Source of the DNA: Granulosicoccus sp036478595
Lineage (GTDB): Bacteria > Pseudomonadota > Gammaproteobacteria > Granulosicoccales > Granulosicoccaceae
Direction of reading: 5' to 3'
Assembly: GCA_036478595.1 (NCBI GenBank)
Contig: JAZGEF010000059.1
Span: 3,958 to 67,957, forward strand
DNA length: 64,000 bases
Shown here: piece by piece, positions 45,706-53,762 of the stretch
How the letters are laid out: every line of letters starts with the position of its first letter
Numbering within the stretch: position 1 is the first letter of the stretch
The notes under the pieces: model-generated
The model's input: only the letters and a program-made list of their open reading frames with translations
Databases searched by the model: none
What the model was told of the DNA's origin: nothing
Program-made: the position numbers and the translations under genes

Positions 45706-46282
45706 AGTTATTGTCAGAAAAAGCTTTATCACAATCGAAGAGATTTTCCACGAAGGCGGCCCTGTAGCCGCTGTTGCTTTGCGCCGCTCGGTTGTTGGCT
45801 CTGTCATTAAGAACCCATACGCCGGTCGGTACGTCGAAGACATTGTCCCCTTTATCGATGATTTAAAACCATTGGGAACCAGCATGGCACAACGCCTGAT
45901 CAAAGCCTTAGGAGGTGATGCCAGTGTTGTCGAAGGCTACGGCAAGGCATGCGTAGTGGGTCAGGCCGGAGAAATAGAACACGGTGCGCTCTGGCACGCA
46001 CCGGGTGGTTACTCAATGCGTGACAATCTCGCCGCATCAAATGCCATCGTTCCTTCCACTAAAAAGGTCGGTGGTCCGGGCACACGGATTGACGTTCCAG
46101 TCACTCACTGCAATGCATCCTATGTGCGATCACATTTTGATTCGATCGAAGTTGGTTTAAACGATGCACCCAAAGCGGATGAAATGCTGGTTATCCTGGT
46201 GATGACCACAGGTGCAAGAATTCATAATCGCGCTGGCGGGCTAGACGCAAAAGATATCAAAGGTGAGGATGGACTGAGATGA
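45698..46282 (+). CDS. Amino-acid-synthesis (PF06684, DUF1185) family protein, first copy
   Basis: 194 residues from a TTG at 45698, which overlaps the UPF0280 stop by 8 bp and has AAAAGGA about 7 nt upstream. Family blocks: KNPYAGRYVEDIVPFI (about 43-58), GYGKACVVGQAGEIEHGA (about 86-103) and SYVRSHFDSIEVGLNDAPKADE (long block about 142-163). The fold was solved for Bordetella BB2672, but no reaction is established. Paralogue of the next gene, so the pair may form a heteromer. Confidence 0.83.
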   Translation: MPEVIVRKSFITIEEIFHEGGPVAAVALRRSVVGSVIKNPYAGRYVEDIVPFIDDLKPLGTSMAQRLIKALGGDASVVEGYGKACVVGQAGEIEHGALWHAPGGYSMRDNLAASNAIVPSTKKVGGPGTRIDVPVTHCNASYVRSHFDSIEVGLNDAPKADEMLVILVMTTGARIHNRAGGLDAKDIKGEDGLR

Positions 46283-46857
46283 AAATTCGAAAGATTGTAA
46301 CAACAGTTGAAGAAACTCATCTTGAGATGGGTAAAAATATTGATCCCCCAACCAGGCGAGCCGCTTCAACAGCGGTTATTGAAAACCCGTTTGCAGGAAA
46401 GTATCAGGAAGATCTAGCTGCACTCATGACTACCGGTGAACAACTGGGGGCTCTACTAGGCAATAAGTGTGTTGACGCATTGGGTATTGAACCAAAAGAG
46501 GCTGAGAGTTATGGAAAAGCTGCAATGGTGGGTGAGAATGGAGAACTTGAACACGCCGCCGCAATCTTGCATCCAAAGTTGGGTAAACCGTTGCGCGCAG
46601 CGGTAGAGAAGGGCGCTGCATTAGTGGCATCATCCAAGAAGATGGGCTCGATGGGGCAAGCACTTGACGTGCCGCTTGGGCACAAAGACGCAGCCTATGT
46701 TCGATCACATTTTGATGGCATGGAAGTACGGATTAACGATGCGCCGCGGGCGAATGAAATAATGGTATCGATTGTCGTGACGGATTCAGGCCGGCCTTTG
46801 CCTCGAGTTGGCGGGCTTGAGCATAGTGACGCCAAGGGTGAAGACGGATTGCGCTAG
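46279..46857 (+). CDS. Amino-acid-synthesis (PF06684, DUF1185) family protein, second copy
   Basis: 192 residues, plainly homologous to the preceding gene along its whole length (ENPFAGKYQEDLAALM; SYGKAAMVGENGELEHAA; AYVRSHFDGMEVRINDAPRA; both end KGEDGLR). ATG overlaps the first copy's stop as ATGA. The tandem arrangement and retained blocks suggest a two-subunit enzyme or two related steps. Last gene of the rightward reductase operon, convergent with the enamidase gene 20 bp away; only a weak AGCGC hairpin lies between. Confidence 0.85.
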   Translation: MKIRKIVTTVEETHLEMGKNIDPPTRRAASTAVIENPFAGKYQEDLAALMTTGEQLGALLGNKCVDALGIEPKEAESYGKAAMVGENGELEHAAAILHPKLGKPLRAAVEKGAALVASSKKMGSMGQALDVPLGHKDAAYVRSHFDGMEVRINDAPRANEIMVSIVVTDSGRPLPRVGGLEHSDAKGEDGLR

Positions 46858-46877
46858 CGCCAATAAGATTGAGCGCT

Positions 46878-48059
46878 CTACGCACCCATAAGTTCTGGTA
46901 ACCGTGTGGCGGGTGGTGTATTCCGGCTTCTGTGAGAACGAACAATACCGTCAATGATCGTCATGCCAATACCGGGTAGATTCCCTTGGTGAATACTCTC
47001 CAGCATGTCATTTCCCGGCGAGTGTTGAGCCTGATCCAGCAGAATAAAATCTGCAGATTTTCCAACTTCAATAATCCCGCTGTTGAGTTCCCGCATGCGG
47101 GCTGTATTGCCTGTGGCAAAACAAAAGGCAATTTCGGGCGGCACATCTCCAAGGCTGGATAACATAGCAATCATTCGTAAAATACCTAATGGCTGTACAC
47201 CAGAACCGGCAGGGGAATCCGTACCGAGTATCACTCTCTCAGCTTCTTTAATTTCGAAAGCGGTACGCATCGCAAGTAAGCCTGCACGCTCATTGCCGTT
47301 ATGCACTATTTCAATACCGCGACTGCAACTCTCACACAAGCAGGTAATTTGATTGTCCGGCAGCGCAGTATGGCCACCATTGATATGGCCGATGATATCT
47401 GCATCGGCTTCAAGTACGGTGTCTGCATCTATTAATCCTGAACCGGGAATCGATGGCCCACCTGTATGAATGGTAGATTGAATGCCGTATTTTCGCGCCC
47501 ACTTAACCATCTGTGCTGCAGTCTCACCAGCCTTGACTGAGCCTAAGCCCACTTCTCCTAATAACTTAACGCCAGCATCAGCCAGATCCTTGAAATCATG
47601 TTCCTCCATACCTTCTTCAAGAACCGGGGCGCCAGCAAGCATTTTCACGCCGGAGGGGCGAAAATTTTCATACCAGCGTTGTGAGGCAATGGCCATCGCT
47701 TTTAGCCCGACGATATCTTTAGGCCGCCCGGGTGCATGAACTTCACCTGCAGATATCATGGTTGTAACACCACCGTGCAAACATGAATCTATCCACCCTA
47801 ATTGCTGTTGACGTGGGGTGTAGTCACCAATCACCGGATGCACATGGCTGTCGATTAAGCCAGGTGATAGCCAATTGTTATTGGCGTTAACTTTCGTAGT
47901 TGCTTCAGCGGTATCTAGATCTTTTTCATAGCCAATACTGGTGATGAGCCCGTCTTCACACACCACGCAATTACCGTCTATCAACGGTTCTTCGAGTTTG
48001 CCCGAAAGAATCTGTGCTATGTTTGTGATAACTAGTTTTTGCTTGGCCGTTGTGGGCAT
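46878..48059 (-). CDS. ena: Enamidase homologue (amidohydrolase)
   Basis: 393 residues, amidohydrolase superfamily. It resembles E. barkeri enamidase along its length: GLIDSHVHPVIGDYTPRQQQ (about 67-86), LHGGVTTMISAGEVHAPGRP (about 93-112), HINGGHTALP (about 227), LGTDSPAGSGVQPLGILRM (about 297-315) and SRNTPPATR at the end. Enamidase hydrolyses 1,4,5,6-tetrahydro-6-oxonicotinate to 2-formylglutarate and ammonia with Zn/Fe. The HVH and later His and Asp ligands are present. Divergent from the MarR gene across 140 bp. Confidence 0.86.
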   Translation of the reverse strand: MPTTAKQKLVITNIAQILSGKLEEPLIDGNCVVCEDGLITSIGYEKDLDTAEATTKVNANNNWLSPGLIDSHVHPVIGDYTPRQQQLGWIDSCLHGGVTTMISAGEVHAPGRPKDIVGLKAMAIASQRWYENFRPSGVKMLAGAPVLEEGMEEHDFKDLADAGVKLLGEVGLGSVKAGETAAQMVKWARKYGIQSTIHTGGPSIPGSGLIDADTVLEADADIIGHINGGHTALPDNQITCLCESCSRGIEIVHNGNERAGLLAMRTAFEIKEAERVILGTDSPAGSGVQPLGILRMIAMLSSLGDVPPEIAFCFATGNTARMRELNSGIIEVGKSADFILLDQAQHSPGNDMLESIHQGNLPGIGMTIIDGIVRSHRSRNTPPATRLPELMGA

Positions 48060-48157
48060 TGGCTTGTCTCTTAATAAGTAATATTAACTAAGTGATGCAG
48101 AATAGCTTGTTTTAAATAAGTCGTTATGAGTAAGTAAAATGTTACAGATGTTGTTTG

Positions 48158-48172
48158 TATACTATCAATATA
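48158..48172 (-). promoter_or_regulatory. Candidate operator copy C between ena and marR
   Basis: On the minus strand this reads TATATTGATAGTATA, matching copy B (TATATTCATTAGTATA) with one substitution and one skipped base; both are preceded by TTTG on the plus strand. It lies 27 bp before the marR start, where autoregulation would act. Confidence 0.5.
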
Positions 48173-48199
48173 TAGAGATGGGTCAAGTATAGAATTTCG

Positions 48200-48625
48200 A
48201 TGAAAGCACCAAAAACCTATTTATTAGAAAATCAAATTGGCCATATCTTACGAAAGGTTAGCCAGCGCCACTCTGGTATCTTTGTTAGTCAAATGTCAAC
48301 AGAACTAACACCCACGCGTTTTGCCGCGATGGCTAAACTATTAGAGCGCGGGCCACTTTCGCAAAATGAACTAGGTCGATTAACCGCAATGGATGTAGCC
48401 ACCATAAAAGGTGTTGTAGATCGACTGCGCGTGCGCAAATTAGTCGACAGTAAAAAAGATCCGAAGGATGCAAGACGGCAACTTATTAAGCTTACGAATA
48501 AAGGAAAAACTGTGATGCGCGCAGCCATTCCTGATGCCCGGAGGGTAACAAAACTAACCCTGGACCCGTTGACCACGGCCGAGTCAAAACTTTTGACAAA
48601 GTTACTTAATAAGATAAGCATCTGA
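48200..48625 (+). CDS. MarR-family transcriptional regulator
   Basis: 141 residues. Winged helix at about 45-110: LLERGPLSQNELGRLTAMDV, ATIKGVVDRLRVRKLV, then the wing KDPKDARRQLIKLT. Dimerisation helices lie at each end. In P. putida the nicotinate regulator NicR is also a MarR protein that senses 6-hydroxynicotinate. Position beside ena, and the shared motif at 43031, 43153 and 48158, make this the likely regulator of the whole block (inference). Confidence 0.9.
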   Translation: MKAPKTYLLENQIGHILRKVSQRHSGIFVSQMSTELTPTRFAAMAKLLERGPLSQNELGRLTAMDVATIKGVVDRLRVRKLVDSKKDPKDARRQLIKLTNKGKTVMRAAIPDARRVTKLTLDPLTTAESKLLTKLLNKISI

Positions 48626-48649
48626 AAAATAATTTCTGTGACTGTTGAA

Positions 48650-48960
48650 ATGGCTGATACACAGTTTGATTCATTCGCTATCGACCTGGACGGAACATAG
48701 GTAGATTCTGTTGGCGACCTACACTGCGCACGGCATTAATGCAACAAAGGATGGATCGTCAAGTTTCGAGCAAGGCTGAAGCTCTGCACTGGGTTAGAAG
48801 CGGCATGGAACGCCTGGTACGTTGAGCACTAACAGACGGCGTGGAAACAGTGGCAAAAGCGAATCTCTTTGATGTGGGTTTGCCGATTTTTGAAGAGGCT
48901 AATGCTAATAGCTTGGTAAACGTTCCAATGCTCTTTAAAATCATCGTCTATTTTAGAATT
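48650..48960 (+). pseudogene. gph: Decayed phosphoglycolate-phosphatase-like HAD gene
   Basis: Begins MADTQFDSFAIDLDGT, an HAD motif I (DxDGT), but the next codon is TAG where Leu is expected, then VDSVGDLH and a breakdown of the frame. Similarity resumes in another frame: WVRSGMERLVR, stop, ALTDGVETVAKANLFDVGLPIF. Only the first third or so of a Gph protein is represented. At least two stops and one frame change mean it is dead. The gap 48961-49046 holds nothing further. Confidence 0.7.
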
Positions 48961-49046
48961 TAATCGTTTGCTAAATTGGAATGTTTTTTGGATCATCTGC
49001 GCCTAAGAATGAGCACGGTATTGTAGCTTCGTGGTGTTGTAGCAGA

Positions 49047-50159
49047 TCATAAGGCGCCACCATTAGTTAACTCCTTTTTCAATCGGCTTATCACCTCTTC
49101 GTGGAAGGCGTCTGCATAGGCGTCTGGCTGTTGACCTGCAATTCTGTGCCGTAGAGGATCTTCAGCTCGAATAGTAGAGCCAGACATTTCCTCCAGCATT
49201 GCGTGACCACAGAAAGGCACATACATTTCTGAATAGCCACCCTCGTGAGCGGCTACCAAACGGCCATCTGTGATATTCATGATTTCTTTTGTCATTAAGC
49301 GATAGGTTTCTGGCGAGCACATCATCCGGGCTAGAGGATCAAATCCAGACGCATCAAAGCCACAAGCAATGATAACTAAATCAGCGTCAAATTCTTTAAG
49401 CTTTGGTATCACTAGTTGATTCATCGCAGCCATATACGCTTTATGGCCGCAGCCAGGAGGCAAGGGGATATTCATGTTGAAGCCTTTACCCGCATCTTCG
49501 CCAATAACATCTGTAGCGCCGGTGTCTTGTGGGTAACAGTGATCTTGATGAATAGAAATGGTTAATACATCATCACGATCTAGAAATATCGCCTCAGTGC
49601 CATTGCCGTGGTGAACATCCCAATCAACTACCGCGATCTTTTTCGCCAATTTCTTTATAAAAACTGATTCAATTGCTATGGCTATATTGGCAAGTAGGCA
49701 GAAACCGTTAGGCCAATCTGGTAAACAATGATGCCCAGGTGGGCGTGACAGAGCATAAGCGTTTCGGGCTTTTCCATTCAAAACCAGGTCGGCAGCGGTA
49801 ATCACCAAACCCGCTGAAAGAGCCGCGATTTCGAATGAACCTGTACCAAAAGGGGTACGTAATCCTAGCTCCCCGCCGCCGTTATCTGACATCGATTTGA
49901 ATTGCTCAATGTACTTTTGAGTATGCACTTGTAGCAGCTCATCCATTGTTGCGGGTGCCGCGCTTGTCATGTTGAGCTCAGTTGACAGGCCTGTCACGTC
50001 CATCAGGTTTTTTAAACGTCGCTTCGTCTCAGGTGCTTCAGGCAAACCTCCAGACACCATGGGCTGTACGAGGCCCCCAATGGGTGCTATGAATGCGTAA
50101 TTACCACCAGCGTGCCAGAAACACTTTTCGTCCCATACAAAGGCGGTTTGTTTGTTCAT
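49047..50159 (-). CDS. Histone-deacetylase-family (class II/acetylpolyamine amidohydrolase-like) zinc hydrolase
   Basis: 370 residues. The zinc site is intact: DWDVHHGNG (Asp and His, about 178-186) and GFDASGFDP (Asp, about 270), with the catalytic His pair in SRPPGHHCLPDWPNGFC (about 138-154). Bacterial members remove acyl groups from polyamines, acetyl-lysine or other small amides. The gene follows the aconitase X gene by 45 bp on the same strand, so a shared small-molecule pathway is likely. Substrate unknown. Confidence 0.9.
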   Translation of the reverse strand: MNKQTAFVWDEKCFWHAGGNYAFIAPIGGLVQPMVSGGLPEAPETKRRLKNLMDVTGLSTELNMTSAAPATMDELLQVHTQKYIEQFKSMSDNGGGELGLRTPFGTGSFEIAALSAGLVITAADLVLNGKARNAYALSRPPGHHCLPDWPNGFCLLANIAIAIESVFIKKLAKKIAVVDWDVHHGNGTEAIFLDRDDVLTISIHQDHCYPQDTGATDVIGEDAGKGFNMNIPLPPGCGHKAYMAAMNQLVIPKLKEFDADLVIIACGFDASGFDPLARMMCSPETYRLMTKEIMNITDGRLVAAHEGGYSEMYVPFCGHAMLEEMSGSTIRAEDPLRHRIAGQQPDAYADAFHEEVISRLKKELTNGGAL

Positions 50160-50204
50160 AGTTATTGTCCACTTACTGAAGCTGTAGGAAACGCAATGGC
50201 CAAT

Positions 50205-51977
50205 TTACTCTGATAGCCATTGTGGATAAACCATTGAGTTGACACTGTTGCATGCGGCATCAACACAGGCGGATAAACTGCCAAAATGCATATCTCGTTT
50301 AACTAATGCTGGGCCATAGTGTGCGTACTTTCCCGAGTTAGTCATCAAATGTTTGGCACTCTCTGGTATAACAGGCTCGGTGATCATGCACCAGCAAGTA
50401 TCGGTAATAAACTCGACACCAAACGATTCAAGTCGAGTTACGTAACCCGCCTCGCAGGCAGAGTCGTAAACATCACGCCCCATTGTTATCAGTAGCCGAA
50501 CCCGATCATGTTTTGTTTTCTCGTGGCATAAGTTAACAAGCTTCTCACACTCTGTAATCGAAAAATGCGGATTACCAAGGCATATCATATCCACCGCTGG
50601 TGTTTGCGCAGTATTTAATTTTTTAAAACTGCCAAGTAATTGTTCCATAGTAACCATGTGGAAGTCTTCCAATAGTCCGTTCAATTCACAATACTGATCT
50701 GCAAGCTCAGCCTCTGGCGTCACTGAGTGTATATGAAACATCGAAGCAGAAGACGTTGTCGCAAACGCTGCACTAAACGCTTTGAGATCGTCCATCGAAG
50801 GTTGTAACGCCTCAAGCCCATAGATCATGGGTAGCTCGTTTGGTGTTTTCAAACCGACGTGATAGCCGAGCAAGGGCCAGAACGAATCATCGGGAGATTT
50901 GATTGTTGGCACTTGTATACAAACCGTTGGATTACGACCAGCGTCTAGATGGCCGCCGCTAGCTGGCGCACGAGCGGTAAGTGCGATAAAAATATCTAAA
51001 AAATCAGGGTACTTTTGTGTGCGCGCGCCTATAACACTATTAGCAAACATCACAGCGTTTGATTCGGCCCAAACGATCTGTTCGCCAAAAACTGGAGCAG
51101 TACTCAGTAAATAGGGGGCGCAGGTATAACTGGCGCGAGCGCCCATTTCTATAAAGGCATATGCTAACTGACTTGCAGGTATACCCATTTGTTTATCTAC
51201 ACCGTGATCTTGCCAACGACGTTCATCGATCGATATTGAATTAAGTGTGGTCGGTATTCGAACCTTTGCGTTCCGTTTAAGCAATTCTTGGGCGAATTTG
51301 AGGCTGGAAGGACCGTGATAAATACAGGCGTCAATGTGTGCTTGGTGCACATCAATGAGCCTATCAGCACCTTGTATTGTTGCGATACGCAGTATTATCT
51401 GCATAGCCATTTTGGCGGCATCACCAAACAAGCCGTTTAGAACCTGTTGATCATGTCTGCTTAGTGAAATATGACTTGTGTCGGTAGCAGCTGCGTAAAC
51501 AGGGGGTTGATTACCACTTGATGGTGGTGATAGCTCGTTGTTAGATAACTGCAGCTTGGAATGAGAAATTGCTACCTCCGCGCCTGTTACTAATTGCTTG
51601 GAATCAGCTGTGCTGATTCGTAGGACGGGCAGCGATCGATCAAACATCGCCTCAGCAACTAAAACACCCAAAGTCAAAATATCTTCTGCTTCAGTGAACA
51701 CGAGTGCGGCAGGCGCGCAGTCATTTATAAGTAGTTCCAACAATGCACCACTACCTGAGCACGAACCGCGGCCGCTAGGTATTACCAGTACCTTACCGCT
51801 AACATTTTCGCCGAACAGCGGGTGGTGTTCATCGATGACATTGCCGTTTAACGGGTCAACTCCACCCCAAAAGCTGATGCCAACATCTGATACCAGAAGC
51901 TCACCACTGGCTGCTCCGCTTACCAATACGGATCCAGTAATGTGTTTTTCAGACGATAGTGCGTGATTGTCAGCCAT
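50205..51977 (-). CDS. Aconitase X (AcnX), fused small and large domains
   Basis: 590 residues. An N-terminal swivel domain (DUF126, about 10-140; VIDEHHPLFGENVSGKVLVI and PSGRGSCSGSGALLELL) is followed by a large DUF521 domain (about 170-585; GADRLIDVHQAHIDACIYHG, RIPTTLNSISIDERRW, SGGHLDAGRNPT). Single-chain bacterial AcnX members characterised so far dehydrate cis-3-hydroxy-L-proline; archaeal ones act on mevalonate 5-phosphate. The block LGNPHFSITECEKL replaces the G-C-P-H seen in some relatives. No proline-pathway genes are nearby, so the substrate is open. First gene of a pair with the deacetylase-like gene. Confidence 0.87.
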   Translation of the reverse strand: MADNHALSSEKHITGSVLVSGAASGELLVSDVGISFWGGVDPLNGNVIDEHHPLFGENVSGKVLVIPSGRGSCSGSGALLELLINDCAPAALVFTEAEDILTLGVLVAEAMFDRSLPVLRISTADSKQLVTGAEVAISHSKLQLSNNELSPPSSGNQPPVYAAATDTSHISLSRHDQQVLNGLFGDAAKMAMQIILRIATIQGADRLIDVHQAHIDACIYHGPSSLKFAQELLKRNAKVRIPTTLNSISIDERRWQDHGVDKQMGIPASQLAYAFIEMGARASYTCAPYLLSTAPVFGEQIVWAESNAVMFANSVIGARTQKYPDFLDIFIALTARAPASGGHLDAGRNPTVCIQVPTIKSPDDSFWPLLGYHVGLKTPNELPMIYGLEALQPSMDDLKAFSAAFATTSSASMFHIHSVTPEAELADQYCELNGLLEDFHMVTMEQLLGSFKKLNTAQTPAVDMICLGNPHFSITECEKLVNLCHEKTKHDRVRLLITMGRDVYDSACEAGYVTRLESFGVEFITDTCWCMITEPVIPESAKHLMTNSGKYAHYGPALVKRDMHFGSLSACVDAACNSVNSMVYPQWLSE

Positions 51978-52691
51978 TACTTACTCTTATACCACCGGCA
52001 ATCACGATAATACATTCAGTGCCTTGCATTAATTCGATCCGTGGAACGATAATCCAAGCTGAATACATTATGTATCAGTCACTACTGATACAGCTAGAGA
52101 TGTTTTTTCCCTCAAGGGCACATTCTTACACCTCTACTGGCCATAGAGAAAGTACACACGCCGGCATAATAAAAACGCAGTTGACGTCGGAACACTGGCT
52201 TCACATGATGTCAATGTCAGACAACGCGTACGCTGCGATCGGATTGATTCGACACTCTTTTCAGGATTTTGTACTTAAGGTACAGAGCGAGGTAGTAACA
52301 ACGGCGCTGGAGGAGCCAACAAAGCTAACGTCGGCTGCACTTAAGAGCCCGACATAGTAGGGCAGCGCAAGCGTCTTGTGTAGATAGGTGTTCAGCCACG
52401 ACTCAATCGGCGGGGCTCTACTGCTGATATACTGCAGTGGTACGATTCCCCAATGATCAGAACCCCGAGACAACGCAATAACCGTCCTCGACGTTGTTAT
52501 CGATGTAGCGCTTGGTATAAGCGTGGGCATTTGTCATTCACGTCCATGTGAAATATCAATATTGTTAGGGAAAATCCACGATACTACAAAGTGCCATCCC
52601 CAGCAGATTGGGGCAGTTTTTTATGCTTACCACCTCACGTCGAGTCAATTGAAACTCGACGCGGGCGGTAAGGCTAACTTCTCGGATCAAA
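51978..52691. other. Gene-poor stretch with two small hairpins
   Basis: 714 bp. Short open frames exist, but none has recognisable similarity or a good ribosome-binding site. CCCC (52598-52601) and GGGG (52610-52613) followed by six T at 52617-52622 could be a weak rightward terminator, though no gene precedes it. I see nothing else. Confidence 0.4.
52638..52661 (-). terminator. Hairpin downstream of the OmpA-like lipoprotein gene
   Basis: CGTCGAGT (52638-52645) and ACTCGACG (52654-52661) form a perfect 8-bp stem with an 8-nt loop, 31 nt beyond the lipoprotein stop. No T-run follows on the minus strand, so it may protect the 3' end rather than terminate. Confidence 0.45.
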
Positions 52692-53210
52692 CTATATGCC
52701 GTTAAGCTTTTCGAAAACCACTTCAACACGACGGTTCGCCTGGCGACCCGGCAAAGTATCGTTAGAAGCGACAGGTTGGGTTTCACCTAAGCCATTTGTT
52801 TTAATGCGAGATTCGGCAACGCCAAAGCTCATCAGAGCTTCCTTAACTGATTGCGATCGTGCTTCTGAAAGCATCTGGTTATAGGATTGCTCACCAGTGT
52901 GATCAGTGTGTCCTTCCACAACCGCAATACGCTGTGGGTTCTTCTTCAAGTAGTCCGCGGCTTTCGCCATTGTACCTGACGCATTCTGGTGCAGAGTCGC
53001 TTCTTCGAAATCAAAAAGCACATCGTTAATAGTCAGTACTGGACCACGGGAAGATTTGGTAAGCTCAAAATGTGCGGCATAGGCAGGAGTTGCGGGCTCA
53101 ACCTTAGGCGCGCTGCCACAAGCAGTTAGTGTTGCACTCAAAGCGACTAGTGCCACTAGACGTAGAGCTGAAGTTCGATTAAGGCGAAGAGCTGTAGATC
53201 GTGTTGTCAT
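52692..53210 (-). CDS. OmpA-family outer-membrane lipoprotein
   Basis: 172 residues. A signal peptide with lipobox L-T-A-C (ALSATLTACGS, Cys about 31) marks it as a lipoprotein. The OmpA C-terminal peptidoglycan-binding domain covers about 60-170 (VLFDFEEATLHQNA; VEGHTDHTGEQSYNQMLSEARS, a long block; GLGETQPVASND; GRQANRRVEVV). It likely tethers the outer membrane to peptidoglycan. It is not the tol-pal Pal, since no tol genes are adjacent. Monocistronic. Confidence 0.92.
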   Translation of the reverse strand: MTTRSTALRLNRTSALRLVALVALSATLTACGSAPKVEPATPAYAAHFELTKSSRGPVLTINDVLFDFEEATLHQNASGTMAKAADYLKKNPQRIAVVEGHTDHTGEQSYNQMLSEARSQSVKEALMSFGVAESRIKTNGLGETQPVASNDTLPGRQANRRVEVVFEKLNGI

Positions 53211-53618
53211 GTAAACCTCGGTATATGTATGTATTGGTGACGGTAGTAATGTTTCTAGTTTTTTCTCTGTTCATAATTGCTAGCGGCCCGAACACAGACA
53301 ACATGACGGGCACTTATCATTGCTTAACATCCATATTTGGTTATAGGATGGCTGCAATTCGCATTGAATCAAAGGTTTGCGTGCTTACACGGGTAATTTC
53401 TGTGCGGTTATACGGTAATATTTGGGCGATTTAATGACAACAGAATGAGACATGGATCATGTGAATCTGTACTAATTTTTTGAACTCGAATACTATTATT
53501 GTGACCACGTAGGCAATGGCATTTCCATAATTTTATCGAGCAACATATCCCATCTGGTGTGTCAGTAGCATGCCTACAGAACCTCGCATAAAAACTCGTG
53601 CTCGCTCATGTGGCTTTT
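53211..53618. other. Upstream region of the lipoprotein gene
   Basis: About 400 bp without a recognisable gene. It should hold the lipoprotein promoter on the minus strand, but I cannot single out a convincing -35/-10 pair. Confidence 0.35.
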
Positions 53619-53738
53619 TTAACAAATCAGCGCCGATTCCAACCTTACATTGCCACGGCCCATCGGTGCCACCATTTCCTTGTATGCATTGTTGATCTGT
53701 TCGAGCGGCTTGATGCGCGTTATAATGGGCTCATTAAC
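53619..53738 (-). pseudogene. C-terminal remnant of a medium-chain (zinc) alcohol dehydrogenase
   Basis: Read leftward, the frame gives PIITRIKPLEQINNAYKEMV, then GRGNVRLESALIC and a stop. This matches the last 35-40 residues of MDR-family dehydrogenases (pattern I-x-L-E-x-I-N-x-A-Y/F-x-x-M). The rest of the gene is absent; the sequence upstream at 53739-53762 is the ilvD leader. Confidence 0.55.
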
Positions 53739-53762
53739 TAATACAGAGTGCTAAACCCTCCA

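Noticed and set aside
50910..50930. TTGTATACAA-like palindrome inside the aconitase X gene
   Set aside because: Similar to the ligA operator but in the middle of coding sequence, far from a promoter. Another GTATAC occurs in metH, so the core alone is common here.
51959..52357. 132-codon open frame starting inside aconitase X
   Set aside because: Starts within the AcnX gene on the other strand, has no known motif and odd composition. Treated as chance.
53201..53434. 77-codon frame upstream of the OmpA-like gene
   Set aside because: Hydrophobic start but no ribosome-binding site and no similarity; more likely leader DNA of the divergent gene.
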